Assembly (NCBI GenBank): GCA_030378005.1
Contig: JAUCGF010000083.1
Location: 1 to 64,000 of the forward strand
DNA length: 64,000 nucleotides
Reading direction: 5' to 3'
DNA from: Desulfococcaceae bacterium HSG9
GTDB lineage: Bacteria; Desulfobacterota; Desulfobacteria; Desulfobacterales; JAUCGF01
The notes below the pieces were generated by a model that did not search any database, had not been told where the DNA came from, and worked only from the letters and a program-made list of their open reading frames with translations. Every line of letters starts with the position of its first letter. Position 1 is the first letter of the stretch. This document shows positions 1 to 6,926 of the stretch, one piece after another. The position numbers were made by a program, and so were the translations under genes.

Positions 1-114
1 CAGCGATACCGACAGGAAGTGCCGGGCACTCTCCCGATAACCACCGCAGAGTTGCGATCAGTTAGATTTTTTAACGGCAGCGGGTTGAAAATTGATCTCA
101 TAATGCGTTTATGA
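1..114 (+). CDS. C-terminal end of an unidentified ORF cut by the window edge
   Basis: An open frame enters from the left edge and stops at a TGA at 112-114, giving about 37 codons. It contains a stretch reading VPGTLPITTAELRSVRFF, which looks protein-like rather than random. I do not recognise the family with certainty; the end of a transposase is one possibility but is not supported by any motif I can see. Confidence 0.3.
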   Translation, partial: QRYRQEVPGTLPITTAELRSVRFFNGSGLKIDLIMRL

Positions 115-132
115 ATAATTCAGGCTAGTAAT

Positions 133-834
133 TTGGAAAAAGAATTAAAAGACATTCCCACTTTTTTTGGTGCTGATTGGGCAGTGATTTATGTTTATTC
201 TAGGGAATTTAACGATAAAGTTATCAAATCGCTTGAAAAAATTCATGACAAGGAAAAGAAGGACTTTTTTAATGATAAAAACTTACAACTATCAGATGAA
301 CAACTCATCAAAATTAGGGAGACATGGGAATGTTTTTTTCAGGAAAAACTCAATATAGATGTTCAATTTGAGATACAACGTGTCAGTGCAATATTGAGGA
401 ATGAAATTGTTCCTGAACCTCCAAGTAAAATAAAATCAATATTAGTAACTATAGTAGGCATCATACTATTAGCAATTTGTATATGGTTGTTATATCCCAT
501 TGAATTAAAAATCGGCGATTGCGTACAAATAAAAGCGGGAGATAATGTAGGCAGAATAAACAATTATGGTACTGAAAAAGATACTTTCCTTATTGGTTTC
601 CCACCATCTATGGAGATGACATACGAACATAAAAGTGATTTAGAGCGAGTTGAATGCCCCCCGCAAACACTTAAAATCGGCGATTGCGTACAAATAAAAG
701 CAGGAGATAATGTAGGCAGAATAAACAATTATGGTACTGAAAAAGATACTTTCCTTATTGGTTTCCCACGATCTATGGAGATGACATACGAATATAAAAG
801 TGATTTAAAGCGAGTTGAATGTCCAAAATATTGA
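133..834 (+). CDS. Single-pass membrane protein with duplicated C-terminal domain
   Basis: A 233-residue protein of unknown function. The start is a TTG at 133 with no strong ribosome-binding site, so the start is uncertain. Residues 1-95 are polar and probably cytoplasmic. A single hydrophobic segment lies near residues 100-120 (motif SILVTIVGIILLAICIWLLY). The rest consists of two nearly identical 55-residue units, each beginning LKIGDCVQIKAGDNVGRINN. Their length and the alternation of hydrophobic and glycine residues resemble a small SH3/KOW-like beta barrel; that is an inference from texture, not a family match. The gene is AT-rich and lies next to a secreted LysM protein read in the same direction 43 bp downstream, so the two may work together at the envelope. 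Confidence 0.6.
   Translation: MEKELKDIPTFFGADWAVIYVYSREFNDKVIKSLEKIHDKEKKDFFNDKNLQLSDEQLIKIRETWECFFQEKLNIDVQFEIQRVSAILRNEIVPEPPSKIKSILVTIVGIILLAICIWLLYPIELKIGDCVQIKAGDNVGRINNYGTEKDTFLIGFPPSMEMTYEHKSDLERVECPPQTLKIGDCVQIKAGDNVGRINNYGTEKDTFLIGFPRSMEMTYEYKSDLKRVECPKY
505..831 (+). repeat. 165-bp in-frame tandem duplication
   Basis: Two adjacent copies (505-669 and 670-831) align with a period of 165 bp and only a few base differences. They encode two 55-residue units of the preceding protein. The near identity, including at silent positions, indicates a recent duplication. Copy-number change here would keep the reading frame. Confidence 0.9.
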
Positions 835-877
835 CTCATAACATGAAGTTAATTATGATAAAATGTAGGAGCGTTAT

Positions 878-2188
878 ATGATTTTCAGCACTATTATAAT
901 CTTACAAAGGTTAACAATTTTAATTTTTTTAATCCATGTTTTTTTCTTAACACCGCCTATCTATGCTCAGAGTATTTCACAATTAGATGCGTTAGTAAAA
1001 CAGTTAGATGCGTTAGAAAAAGAAATGGAAATAACAGCAAATTCTGGTGAAGTAGATTGCGAAAAACCACGGAAAGATCGAGAACTCAAATGGCACAATA
1101 GTTGTTTAAAAAAGGCGATTAATAAAGCCAAAGAAAATGCAATAAAGAATGCAATTGACGATTTTCTTGAAACTTTGAGTGAAGATAGCTTGAAGAATTT
1201 AGAGTTAACAAAAGAAAATTTGCATCCATATATTAAAGGCGAAATTGGAGAAGTTATAGGTGATTATGACCTTAACATAAAAACGACTTATGAATACATT
1301 GTTAACGTTAAAGTACGAATACAATTGCCCGACAACCCCAATGAAATACTCAAAAAAATACTCAAAAAAAGAAGTAAAAAAACTCTGATTTCCAAAACAG
1401 ACCCAGTTAAAACATTGCTGTCACAACTAGCCCCAAGCGAAGCCCCGAAGCCCACTCCAAGTCCAAGCGAAGCCCCGAAGCCCACTCCAAGTCCAAGCGA
1501 AGCCCCGAAACCCGACCCAAGTCCAAGCGAAGCCCCGAAGCCCACTCCAATCCCAAGCGAAGTCCCGGAACCCACTCCAAGCCCAAGCGAAGTCCCGGAA
1601 CCCACTCCAAGCCCAAGCGAAGTCCCGAAGCCCAAACCAGACCTATACGTTAAAAAAAATGCGGTTCATGTAGTAAAGGCTGGTGATAATCTCAAGAAAA
1701 TTGCGAGTACATATTGCCAAGATGCTAGCAAGTGGGAACTTATATATAAAACTAATAAAAATTTGATCAAAGACGAAAAGAATTTGATGCCTGGTTGGAA
1801 ATTAGAAATTCCATACGTTGGTGATGGATTGCATAAAGTGCATTTAGTTAAAGGTGGAGATACTCTTGAAAAGCTTGCGAAAAAATATTATGGCGATTCT
1901 ACTATGTCGAAATATATTCGTGGTAAAAATGCTGCACGGATTAAAGATAAAAATATTTTGCGGACTGGTTGGAAATTAATAATACCAATATCTTATACTG
2001 ATAAATATATAGTTAAAAAAGGAGATAGTCTCACCCTCATTGCCAAAAAGTTGTACGGAGATGCTAATGAACATGATGATATATACTCTGCTAACGAATA
2101 TCTGATCAAAAGCCGAAATTTATTATTGACGCATGGTCGGGAATTGGCAATTCCATGCTCCAAAAATAACATAAAGAATAATGAATGA
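878..2188 (+). CDS. Secreted protein with proline-rich linker and three LysM domains
   Basis: A 436-residue protein starting at an ATG preceded by AGGAG. Residues 1-31 form a signal peptide ending near the sequence IYAQS. Residues 32-180 are a charged, helical region with two cysteines and no recognised family. Residues about 185-255 are a low-complexity linker of decapeptides of the type PSEAPKPTPS. Three LysM repeats follow (about 263-312, 319-368 and 373-424), each opening with a V/IV-x-GD-x-L pattern and closing with W-x-L-x-IP or a close variant. LysM domains bind N-acetylglucosamine polymers such as peptidoglycan, so the protein is expected in the periplasm, bound to the wall. The linker copy number could change by slippage. 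No catalytic domain is visible. Confidence 0.8.
   Translation: MIFSTIIILQRLTILIFLIHVFFLTPPIYAQSISQLDALVKQLDALEKEMEITANSGEVDCEKPRKDRELKWHNSCLKKAINKAKENAIKNAIDDFLETLSEDSLKNLELTKENLHPYIKGEIGEVIGDYDLNIKTTYEYIVNVKVRIQLPDNPNEILKKILKKRSKKTLISKTDPVKTLLSQLAPSEAPKPTPSPSEAPKPTPSPSEAPKPDPSPSEAPKPTPIPSEVPEPTPSPSEVPEPTPSPSEVPKPKPDLYVKKNAVHVVKAGDNLKKIASTYCQDASKWELIYKTNKNLIKDEKNLMPGWKLEIPYVGDGLHKVHLVKGGDTLEKLAKKYYGDSTMSKYIRGKNAARIKDKNILRTGWKLIIPISYTDKYIVKKGDSLTLIAKKLYGDANEHDDIYSANEYLIKSRNLLLTHGRELAIPCSKNNIKNNE
1433..1636 (+). repeat. 30-bp tandem repeats encoding the Ser-Pro-Glu linker
   Basis: About seven copies of a 30-bp unit, with small changes between early and late copies (Ala to Val, Lys to Glu). The unit is a multiple of three, so gain or loss of copies would lengthen or shorten the linker without frameshift. 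Confidence 0.85.
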
Positions 2189-2506
2189 AGGGGAACGGCT
2201 CTTTTTTACTTTCATTACTATCTGACTTTATAACGTTTAATCAGTCAGTTGGTAGGGTGGGCAAATTCCTGATTCAATTGATGTTTATTGCCTGACAAGA
2301 CGACAACCCCAAATGTAGTTAAAATAATTGACCTTTGCCCACCATTTAAGATCCACACCATATCTTTACAACGAAAAATTGCTTGAAAACAATATCCTGT
2401 GGTTAAAACCGGTGGGCAAAATACCGACGAAGGCTGTACAAATACGGGCGTTGTAGTCGGCATTTTACCCATCCTACCATGCTATTGTGGGCCACCATTT
2501 TTGCTC
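2189..2506. repeat. Gene-free stretch bounded by GGTAGGGTGGG inverted repeats
   Basis: No credible gene is seen between the LysM gene and the selenoprotein gene. The ends at 2251-2261 and 2468-2478 are inverted copies of an 11-bp sequence with one mismatch. Further TGGGCAAA/TTTGCCCA copies lie inside. The same core occurs at 18632, 32301 and 37175, so this is one member of a dispersed repeat family. Confidence 0.5.
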
Positions 2507-3124
2507 TTATATGAGCGGATTAACATAGGTTCCGTTTTGGATGCCCTCAAGGGCTTTACGGAAAGTTTCTGGCGGTAACGCTCCGACGATGATCCGGTCA
2601 TTCTCGAAAACAACAGCCGGGATGGCTCGAATACCCAATCGACGAGCTTCAATCATGGCGGTGTTTAGACGATCTTGGCAGCGGCTCTCGCTTAACGCCG
2701 GTTTCAGTTTTTCCGGGTCCAGCCCGGAGTCAGACGCGATTTCGAGGATCACATCTGGCCGGCCGATATCTTTAAGGTCGGTGAAGAAAGCCCGAAAGAC
2801 GTTTTCGTGGAACTCTTCAAAACGACCTGCCTCCCGTGCGAACTCCCCGGCTGAAAGCGCCAGATGGGAATTGGATGACCGCTCGCGATCGTTAAACACC
2901 ATACCGTAGCGCTCGCCACGCTGTCGGAGATTTTCAAACATGGCGGTTATTTCGTGAGGCCTGAATTTGTCCGTCAGAAGTCTGCCTTGGGGCGGAGTTT
3001 CAGGTTGCAGCTCGTAGGGCAGCCACTCATCCTTGATATTGAATTCATCTCTAAATTCGTCGACAAGACCCTTGCCGATCCAGCAAAATGGTCAAATGTA
3101 GTCTGAAAAAATACGAATTTTCAT
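2507..3124 (-). CDS. DsbA/FrnE-like thiol oxidoreductase, probable selenoprotein (UxxC)
   Basis: Read from the ATG at 3124 through one in-frame TGA (3094-3092) this gives a 205-residue protein of normal length for the FrnE/DsbA-like thioredoxin-fold family. The TGA is codon 11 and falls exactly where the family has the first active-site cysteine: the context is FSDYI-U-PFCWIGKG, compared with the family pattern C-x2-C. Later landmarks are intact, including the cis-proline segment (GIRAIPAVVF) and the C-terminal family ending GALPPETFRKALE. A strong AAGGAGG site precedes the ATG. The start overlaps the stop of an upstream NmrA-like fragment by ATGA. A SECIS-like hairpin lies just after the TGA. 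Automatic gene calls starting at 2941 would lose the active site. The alternative, a nonsense mutation, is less likely because the rest of the frame is well preserved. Confidence 0.82.
3060..3078 (-). promoter_or_regulatory. Bacterial SECIS-like hairpin
   Basis: On the minus strand an 8-bp stem (one G-U pair) closes a GGU loop. The loop begins 21 nt after the TGA codon. In the Escherichia coli fdhF element the loop also contains GGU, at a similar distance, and those bases contact SelB. The hairpin lies wholly inside the coding sequence, as bacterial SECIS elements do. SelB binding is inferred. Confidence 0.72.
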
Positions 3125-3393
3125 TTATAGCCACGCCTCCTTATTGTCCCGAATAAATTGTTCAAAACTGCCACGGCCTCAGTATATGATAACGCTTTTG
3201 TATCAGAAACAGTCAAGACCTGATTGCGATATTTTTCAGGGTTCAAAAGAACTTCCGCATTGACAGCGGCAATATCCCTTACATCGACCCAAGCGACTTT
3301 GCCATCTCCCGCAGAAAGGTATATGGCACCGTTTTTGTAGTCGTCTCCGTGAAAATTTAAGAAAAAGCTTGAGCGAAGTAAAAATTTTCTCAA
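3121..3393 (-). pseudogene. C-terminal fragment of an NmrA-like NAD(P)-binding protein
   Basis: About 90 codons match the second half of NmrA/SDR-type proteins: an FFLNF segment, IYLSAGDGKVAWVDVRDIAAV and a following SYTEAV segment. The N-terminal Rossmann fold with its glycine motif is absent. The upstream sequence instead contains an AraC fragment on the other strand, so the gene was cut by a rearrangement near 3365-3395. Its stop codon overlaps the selenoprotein start (ATGA), which shows that the two genes once formed an operon. Confidence 0.65.
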
Positions 3394-3520
3394 AGAAGAT
3401 AGCCTGTCGTTAACTGATATTACGTATATGTTAAATTTTTCGGATCAATCTCATTTCTCAAACTCTTTTAAGAGAATGTATGGAATGACGCCGCTTGAAT
3501 TTAGAAAGACTGTTCAATAA
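3353..3520 (+). pseudogene. C-terminal remnant of an AraC-family regulator
   Basis: A plus-strand frame ending at the TAA at 3518-3520 encodes the second helix-turn-helix half of an AraC regulator: LERSKNFLKEDSLSLTDI followed by YMLNFSDQSHFSNSFKRMYG and a terminal TPLEFRK. There is no start codon and the frame is closed by a TGA at 3350, so only about 50 codons survive. It lies head to head with the NmrA fragment and shares its breakpoint. Confidence 0.7.
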
Positions 3521-3602
3521 GGATTGGATAGTGGGCCAAATCCGTTGATTAAAAATTCGGAGTCCGCGTATCGGCAGACTAAAACGACGAGTTTGAGGAA
3601 TA

Positions 3603-4403
3603 TTAATCACAGTCAGGCTGTTTTTCATCAATGAGTTCCCGAATTGTCGGCGCTTCCCCGCATAATCCGCATTCACTGTTTTTTTCCAGTTTAAATTTGA
3701 TAAATTCCATGGTCAGGATATCAAAAAAGAACATTGAATCGGTCAACAACTCGCCCGCACCGGTCAGAAATTTCAAAGCCTCGGATGCTTGCACAGTTCC
3801 CAGCAAACCGGCAACGGAGCCGAGTATGCCGACCTGCGTGCTGTTCGGCACGGCACCCCGGGGAGGAGGTTTTTCAAACACACAACGCAAACAAGCGGAC
3901 TTTTCCGGCATGATCGTCATAGTCTGGCCGTTGAATTGAAGGACTCCGCCATGGGAAAAGGGGATACCTTCCATCATGCAGGCATCGTTGACTAAAAATT
4001 TCGCGGCAAAATTATCGGTGCAGTCAATGACAAAATCATAATCCTGGATAATTCCTTGTATGTTGTCAGCTTTGACAAACACATGATAGGTTTTGACAGT
4101 CACTTCGGGATTGAGCGCCTTCATCTTTGTGGCAGCCGATGTCGCTTTAGGGGTGCCCAAATCATCGGTAAAGTGAATGATCTGTCGTTGTAAATTGGAA
4201 AGCTCAACCGTATCGGAATCCGCAATGCCAATCGTTCCCACACCCGCGGCTGTCAAATACAAAGCAGCAGGCGATCCAAGACCGCCGGCGCCTATAATCA
4301 GAACTTTGCCGTTCATGATTTTGGCTTGTCCTTCCGCACCGAAATCTTTTATAATGATGTGCCTGTTGTAACGTTCAAACTGTTTTTCAGTAAAGTCAAC
4401 CAT
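3603..4403 (-). CDS. ThiF/MoeB/HesA-family adenylyltransferase
   Basis: 266 residues, the usual length for single-domain E1-like enzymes that adenylate the C-terminal glycine of a ThiS/MoaD-type sulfur carrier. Visible motifs are the ATP loop GAGGLGSP at 38-45, DSDTVELSNLQRQ at 62-73, and two zinc-binding pairs, C171/C174 and C245/C248. The position that is a catalytic cysteine in ThiF (before GxLG) reads S-T here, so thioester formation at that site is not expected. Upstream and overlapping is the tail of a Cys/Met-metabolism PLP enzyme. That pairing recalls the MetY-HcyF-HcyS homocysteine system of Wolinella, but MoeB and ThiF roles remain possible. No carrier protein gene is seen nearby. 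Confidence 0.8.
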   Translation of the reverse strand: MVDFTEKQFERYNRHIIIKDFGAEGQAKIMNGKVLIIGAGGLGSPAALYLTAAGVGTIGIADSDTVELSNLQRQIIHFTDDLGTPKATSAATKMKALNPEVTVKTYHVFVKADNIQGIIQDYDFVIDCTDNFAAKFLVNDACMMEGIPFSHGGVLQFNGQTMTIMPEKSACLRCVFEKPPPRGAVPNSTQVGILGSVAGLLGTVQASEALKFLTGAGELLTDSMFFFDILTMEFIKFKLEKNSECGLCGEAPTIRELIDEKQPDCD

Positions 4404-4525
4404 AAAGCGTTAAAACCTCGTTTCATGTCATCAATAATGTTATCAATATCTTCAATTCCTGTCGAAATTCTTAGCATTAAGCGCTTACATTTAGCAAGGC
4501 CATAATCAATGATTTTGACTTTGGA
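4349..4525 (-). pseudogene. C-terminal remnant of a Cys/Met-metabolism PLP enzyme (MetY/MetB type)
   Basis: A minus-strand frame carries LMLRISTGIEDIDNIIDDMK, the typical ending of the trans-sulfuration PLP-enzyme family. It is closed upstream by a TAA at 4526-4528, so only about 59 codons remain and the catalytic lysine region is gone. It reads past the thiF-like start in another frame and stops at 4349. The remnant implies that an O-acetylhomoserine sulfhydrylase-like gene once preceded the ThiF-like gene. Confidence 0.6.
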
Positions 4526-4562
4526 TTATAAATTAAATAACTTACCCATTTTTGGTGCTTCA

Positions 4563-4874
4563 TCATTTTGACGAATTCGCGGGTTTTGAATGCACCTTCT
4601 TTTTTTCTTCAGCAGCATTTTTTTTAGCGGGCTGGGGTGCTTTGGGTTTGACTCCCTTGAGGATGGAAAGCGCCTTGGCTCTGTTATCGGCTAAAAAGAA
4701 AGCGATATCTTCTATCTGTTTTTCTTCCAGATCAATATCAGCTGTTTCGATAAAATCATACAAATTATCTGCAATATCAAGCATTTTATCATAAGCATCC
4801 GCTTCTTTTTTAGTAGTAAAGGTCATTTTTTCGACTCCGTTCCTGACGACGATATATTTAACGATTACCGCCAT
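4563..4874 (-). CDS. yebG: YebG-family protein
   Basis: 103 residues. The N-terminal two thirds match YebG, a small protein that is LexA-regulated and DNA-damage inducible in Escherichia coli: MAVIVKYIVVRNGVEKMTF, then TKKEADAYDKMLDIADNLYD. The tail is rich in Lys, Ala and Glu, as in many homologues. The biochemical role of YebG is not established. I could not identify a LexA box upstream, and the operator in this lineage may differ from the enterobacterial one. It is transcribed alone, about 100 bp downstream of murD. Confidence 0.8.
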   Translation of the reverse strand: MAVIVKYIVVRNGVEKMTFTTKKEADAYDKMLDIADNLYDFIETADIDLEEKQIEDIAFFLADNRAKALSILKGVKPKAPQPAKKNAAEEKKKVHSKPANSSK

Positions 4875-4976
4875 AATGGTCTCCTTCTGTCTTTAAGATT
4901 ATGAACATCCTTATTCCAAATTCCGAATCAGGCGGGTGGATACAAAATTACGTCCCGCCGTGTAAATAATTGGTTA

Positions 4977-6353
4977 TTATTGATGCACGAATGCGGCAAA
5001 CGCTTTGCCGCGCTGTTCAAAATTTTTAAACGCGCCATAGCTCGGTGCTGCCGGTGATAACAGGATAACACCTTGCGGCGGTGTTATTTCATGGGCGATT
5101 GATACGGCCTGTTCAAGGTCTGACGCCTCGTGCAGTTGGAAAGCATTATCGGGTTGACACGCCAAAATTTTTCGAATCGCATCGGCCAGACGAACACCGC
5201 TTTCCGGCATGGTCACGACCGCCCAAAGGTTATGACCTGGCCCTGATTGATTGACTAAAAAAGCGGCGAGTTGTTCCAGCGGCAAGCCCCGATCAAATCC
5301 GCCGGCGAGCAATGTGATTTTGCGCCCCTGAAATGATTGTACGGCGGCAATCGTCGCTTCCGGTGCTGTGGAGATGCTGTCATCCACATAAAGCACCCTG
5401 TTTTTTTCCCCGATAATTTGCAAGCGATGTGGCAAACCTCCAAAAGCGGCTGCGGTTTCAACAGCTTCGGCCGCATCTATTCCTAATATTTCTAATACGG
5501 TCAGGGCGGCGCAAATATTGGAAAGATTATGCCGTCCGGGTAACCGAACATGGTTAATATCAAACAAGCGTTGCGATCCCCGACAGATATGAACAATCCT
5601 ACCGGGGGCCGCAATGTGAAAACCGTCAGGATGATTAAAACAGCGGGCATCGGGCCAGCGATGGCGGAATTGTTGCGTATGCGGGTCCGTATGATTGATA
5701 ATGACGCTTTTATCGGGCATGTTATTGAAAAGGCGAATTTTATCTCTGAAATAGTTCGCGGTGTTGCCGTGCCAATCCAGATGTTCGGGGAACAGATTCA
5801 ACAGCAAGCCGACAGAGGGGGATGCGTGTAAATCGCTCGTCTGGTAGGAAGAAAGCTCAATCACCATTATTTCAGGCGGTTCAGGAAGGTCGGTCAGACT
5901 CAGCAGAGGAACACCGATATTGCCGCCCAGAATCGCATTGACGCCGGATTTACGGAGCATCGCGGCAATCAGACCGGATGTGGTGCTTTTCCCCTTGGTA
6001 CCGGTAACGCAGACCGTTTTTACTTGAGGATGTTCATCAAACCATAATTGCGTTGCCGAGGTAAAACGCACGCCTTGGGATTGCGCATCTGATATTTCAG
6101 GGCGATAGCTTGATATGCCTGGTGATTTGATAATAATATCATAAGAAGCTATTGCCTTGATCGCATCGGCACCCGTTAAAAAGCGAACGTTTTTATTTTC
6201 AACAGTTTCCGTGTTCGCCGGCAGAGGGTTGTCATTCAGTACGGTCAAGGGAAGTTCAGGCAAACGTTTATGCAGCCATCGTAATGTGGCGCGTCCCTCC
6301 CGCCCAAAACCCCATAGAGCGACTTTACGCCCTCCAAGTTCCTGAATACGCAC
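4977..6353 (-). CDS. murD: UDP-N-acetylmuramoyl-L-alanine:glutamate ligase (MurD or MurD2)
   Basis: A cytoplasmic Mur ligase that adds glutamate to UDP-MurNAc-L-Ala. I chose the GTG start at 6353, which has GAGGT just upstream; the longer frame begins inside an intergenic hairpin repeat and adds 16 unlikely residues. With this start the protein is 458 residues. It has the N-terminal Rossmann motif GFGREG, the P-loop GTKGKSTT at about 118-125, the EHLDWHG segment and a C-terminal ligase domain ending in SPAAPSYGAFKNFEQRG. The nearby murL-like gene strongly suggests the MurD2 variant, which uses L-Glu before epimerisation. That specificity cannot be read from this sequence alone. Confidence 0.9.
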   Translation of the reverse strand: MRIQELGGRKVALWGFGREGRATLRWLHKRLPELPLTVLNDNPLPANTETVENKNVRFLTGADAIKAIASYDIIIKSPGISSYRPEISDAQSQGVRFTSATQLWFDEHPQVKTVCVTGTKGKSTTSGLIAAMLRKSGVNAILGGNIGVPLLSLTDLPEPPEIMVIELSSYQTSDLHASPSVGLLLNLFPEHLDWHGNTANYFRDKIRLFNNMPDKSVIINHTDPHTQQFRHRWPDARCFNHPDGFHIAAPGRIVHICRGSQRLFDINHVRLPGRHNLSNICAALTVLEILGIDAAEAVETAAAFGGLPHRLQIIGEKNRVLYVDDSISTAPEATIAAVQSFQGRKITLLAGGFDRGLPLEQLAAFLVNQSGPGHNLWAVVTMPESGVRLADAIRKILACQPDNAFQLHEASDLEQAVSIAHEITPPQGVILLSPAAPSYGAFKNFEQRGKAFAAFVHQ

Positions 6354-6374
6354 GCAACACCTCAAAAAAACATG

Positions 6375-6412
6375 AACGTGAAACGTGAATTCACGCATCA
6401 CGTTTCACGTTT
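6375..6412. repeat. GTGAAACGTGA hairpin repeat, family B
   Basis: Perfect 14-bp inverted arms around a 10-nt centre, lying between the TM2 gene and murD. Related hairpins or half-copies occur at 8297-8337, 13818-13838, about 21197-21225 and 38695-38723. It could act as a terminator or mRNA-stabilising hairpin; it has no long T-run on the minus strand. Confidence 0.75.
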
Positions 6413-6805
6413 TTAGCTGACATTGGCTATATGAATTTGTTCATTCAACGTCCAGAAGTCATAAATAACGCCAATCCCCAAAAGACCGACGGTTATGAGA
6501 TAGATAATTCCGGTTCCCCATTTTCCTATATAGAAACGGTGTATGCCTAACGCGCCGAGAAATGTCAGTAATATCCAGGCAATGTTATAATCCACGGAGC
6601 CTTCACTAAAACGCAGTCCGGCTTCACGTTCCATCCCGGGAATCAGAAACAGATCAACAATCCAGCCGATAAAAAATAAACCGAATGTGAAGAAATAGAT
6701 CGTTCCTGAAATCGGCTTTCCATAGTAAAAGCGGTGGGCGCCCAGAAATCCGAAAATCCAGAGGATGTAACCAATTGATTTTTTGTGTGTGTCATTTTGC
6801 ATCAT
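6413..6805 (-). CDS. Membrane protein with two TM2 domains
   Basis: 130 residues from an ATG at 6805 that has GGGAGG five bases upstream. There are two TM2 modules in tandem, each with two hydrophobic helices and the signature G-x-HRFY-x-GK: FLGAHRFYYGKPISG near residue 22 and LGIHRFYIGKWGTG near residue 87. TM2 proteins are small inner-membrane proteins without a defined biochemical role. The gene sits between murL and murD on the same strand, so a link to envelope synthesis is possible but untested. Confidence 0.85.
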   Translation of the reverse strand: MMQNDTHKKSIGYILWIFGFLGAHRFYYGKPISGTIYFFTFGLFFIGWIVDLFLIPGMEREAGLRFSEGSVDYNIAWILLTFLGALGIHRFYIGKWGTGIIYLITVGLLGIGVIYDFWTLNEQIHIANVS

Positions 6806-6926
6806 ACTCACCTCCCAGTTTTAACGGTTATTTGATATTGTTTTCCGATTAACCTGAAATCTTTCAAAAGGTCAATACTTTTTGTATTAAAGCGCCAATA
6901 TGGCAAATGCTTTGCCATCTTCAAAT

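Noticed and set aside
1288-1635. Glycine-rich minus-strand ORFs over the LysM linker
   Set aside because: They only mirror the proline-rich tandem repeat of the plus-strand gene.
2245-2472. 75-residue minus-strand ORF between the LysM and selenoprotein genes
   Set aside because: It lies within a repeat region, has no RBS and reads as low-similarity filler.
2541-2909. 122-residue plus-strand ORF opposite the selenoprotein gene
   Set aside because: It is a shadow of the FrnE/DsbA-like frame, has no family features and lacks a ribosome-binding site.
3092-3094. TGA as a simple nonsense mutation (pseudogene)
   Set aside because: It falls exactly at the active-site Cys codon, the rest of the frame is intact and a SECIS-like hairpin follows at the right distance.
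4875-4976. LexA operator upstream of yebG
   Set aside because: No CTGT-N8-ACAG or related palindrome could be found, so I do not claim SOS control from the sequence.
6354-6401. N-terminal extension of MurD from the ATG at 6401
   Set aside because: These codons come from the GTGAAACGTGA hairpin repeat; the GTG at 6353 has a better ribosome-binding site and matches the family length.
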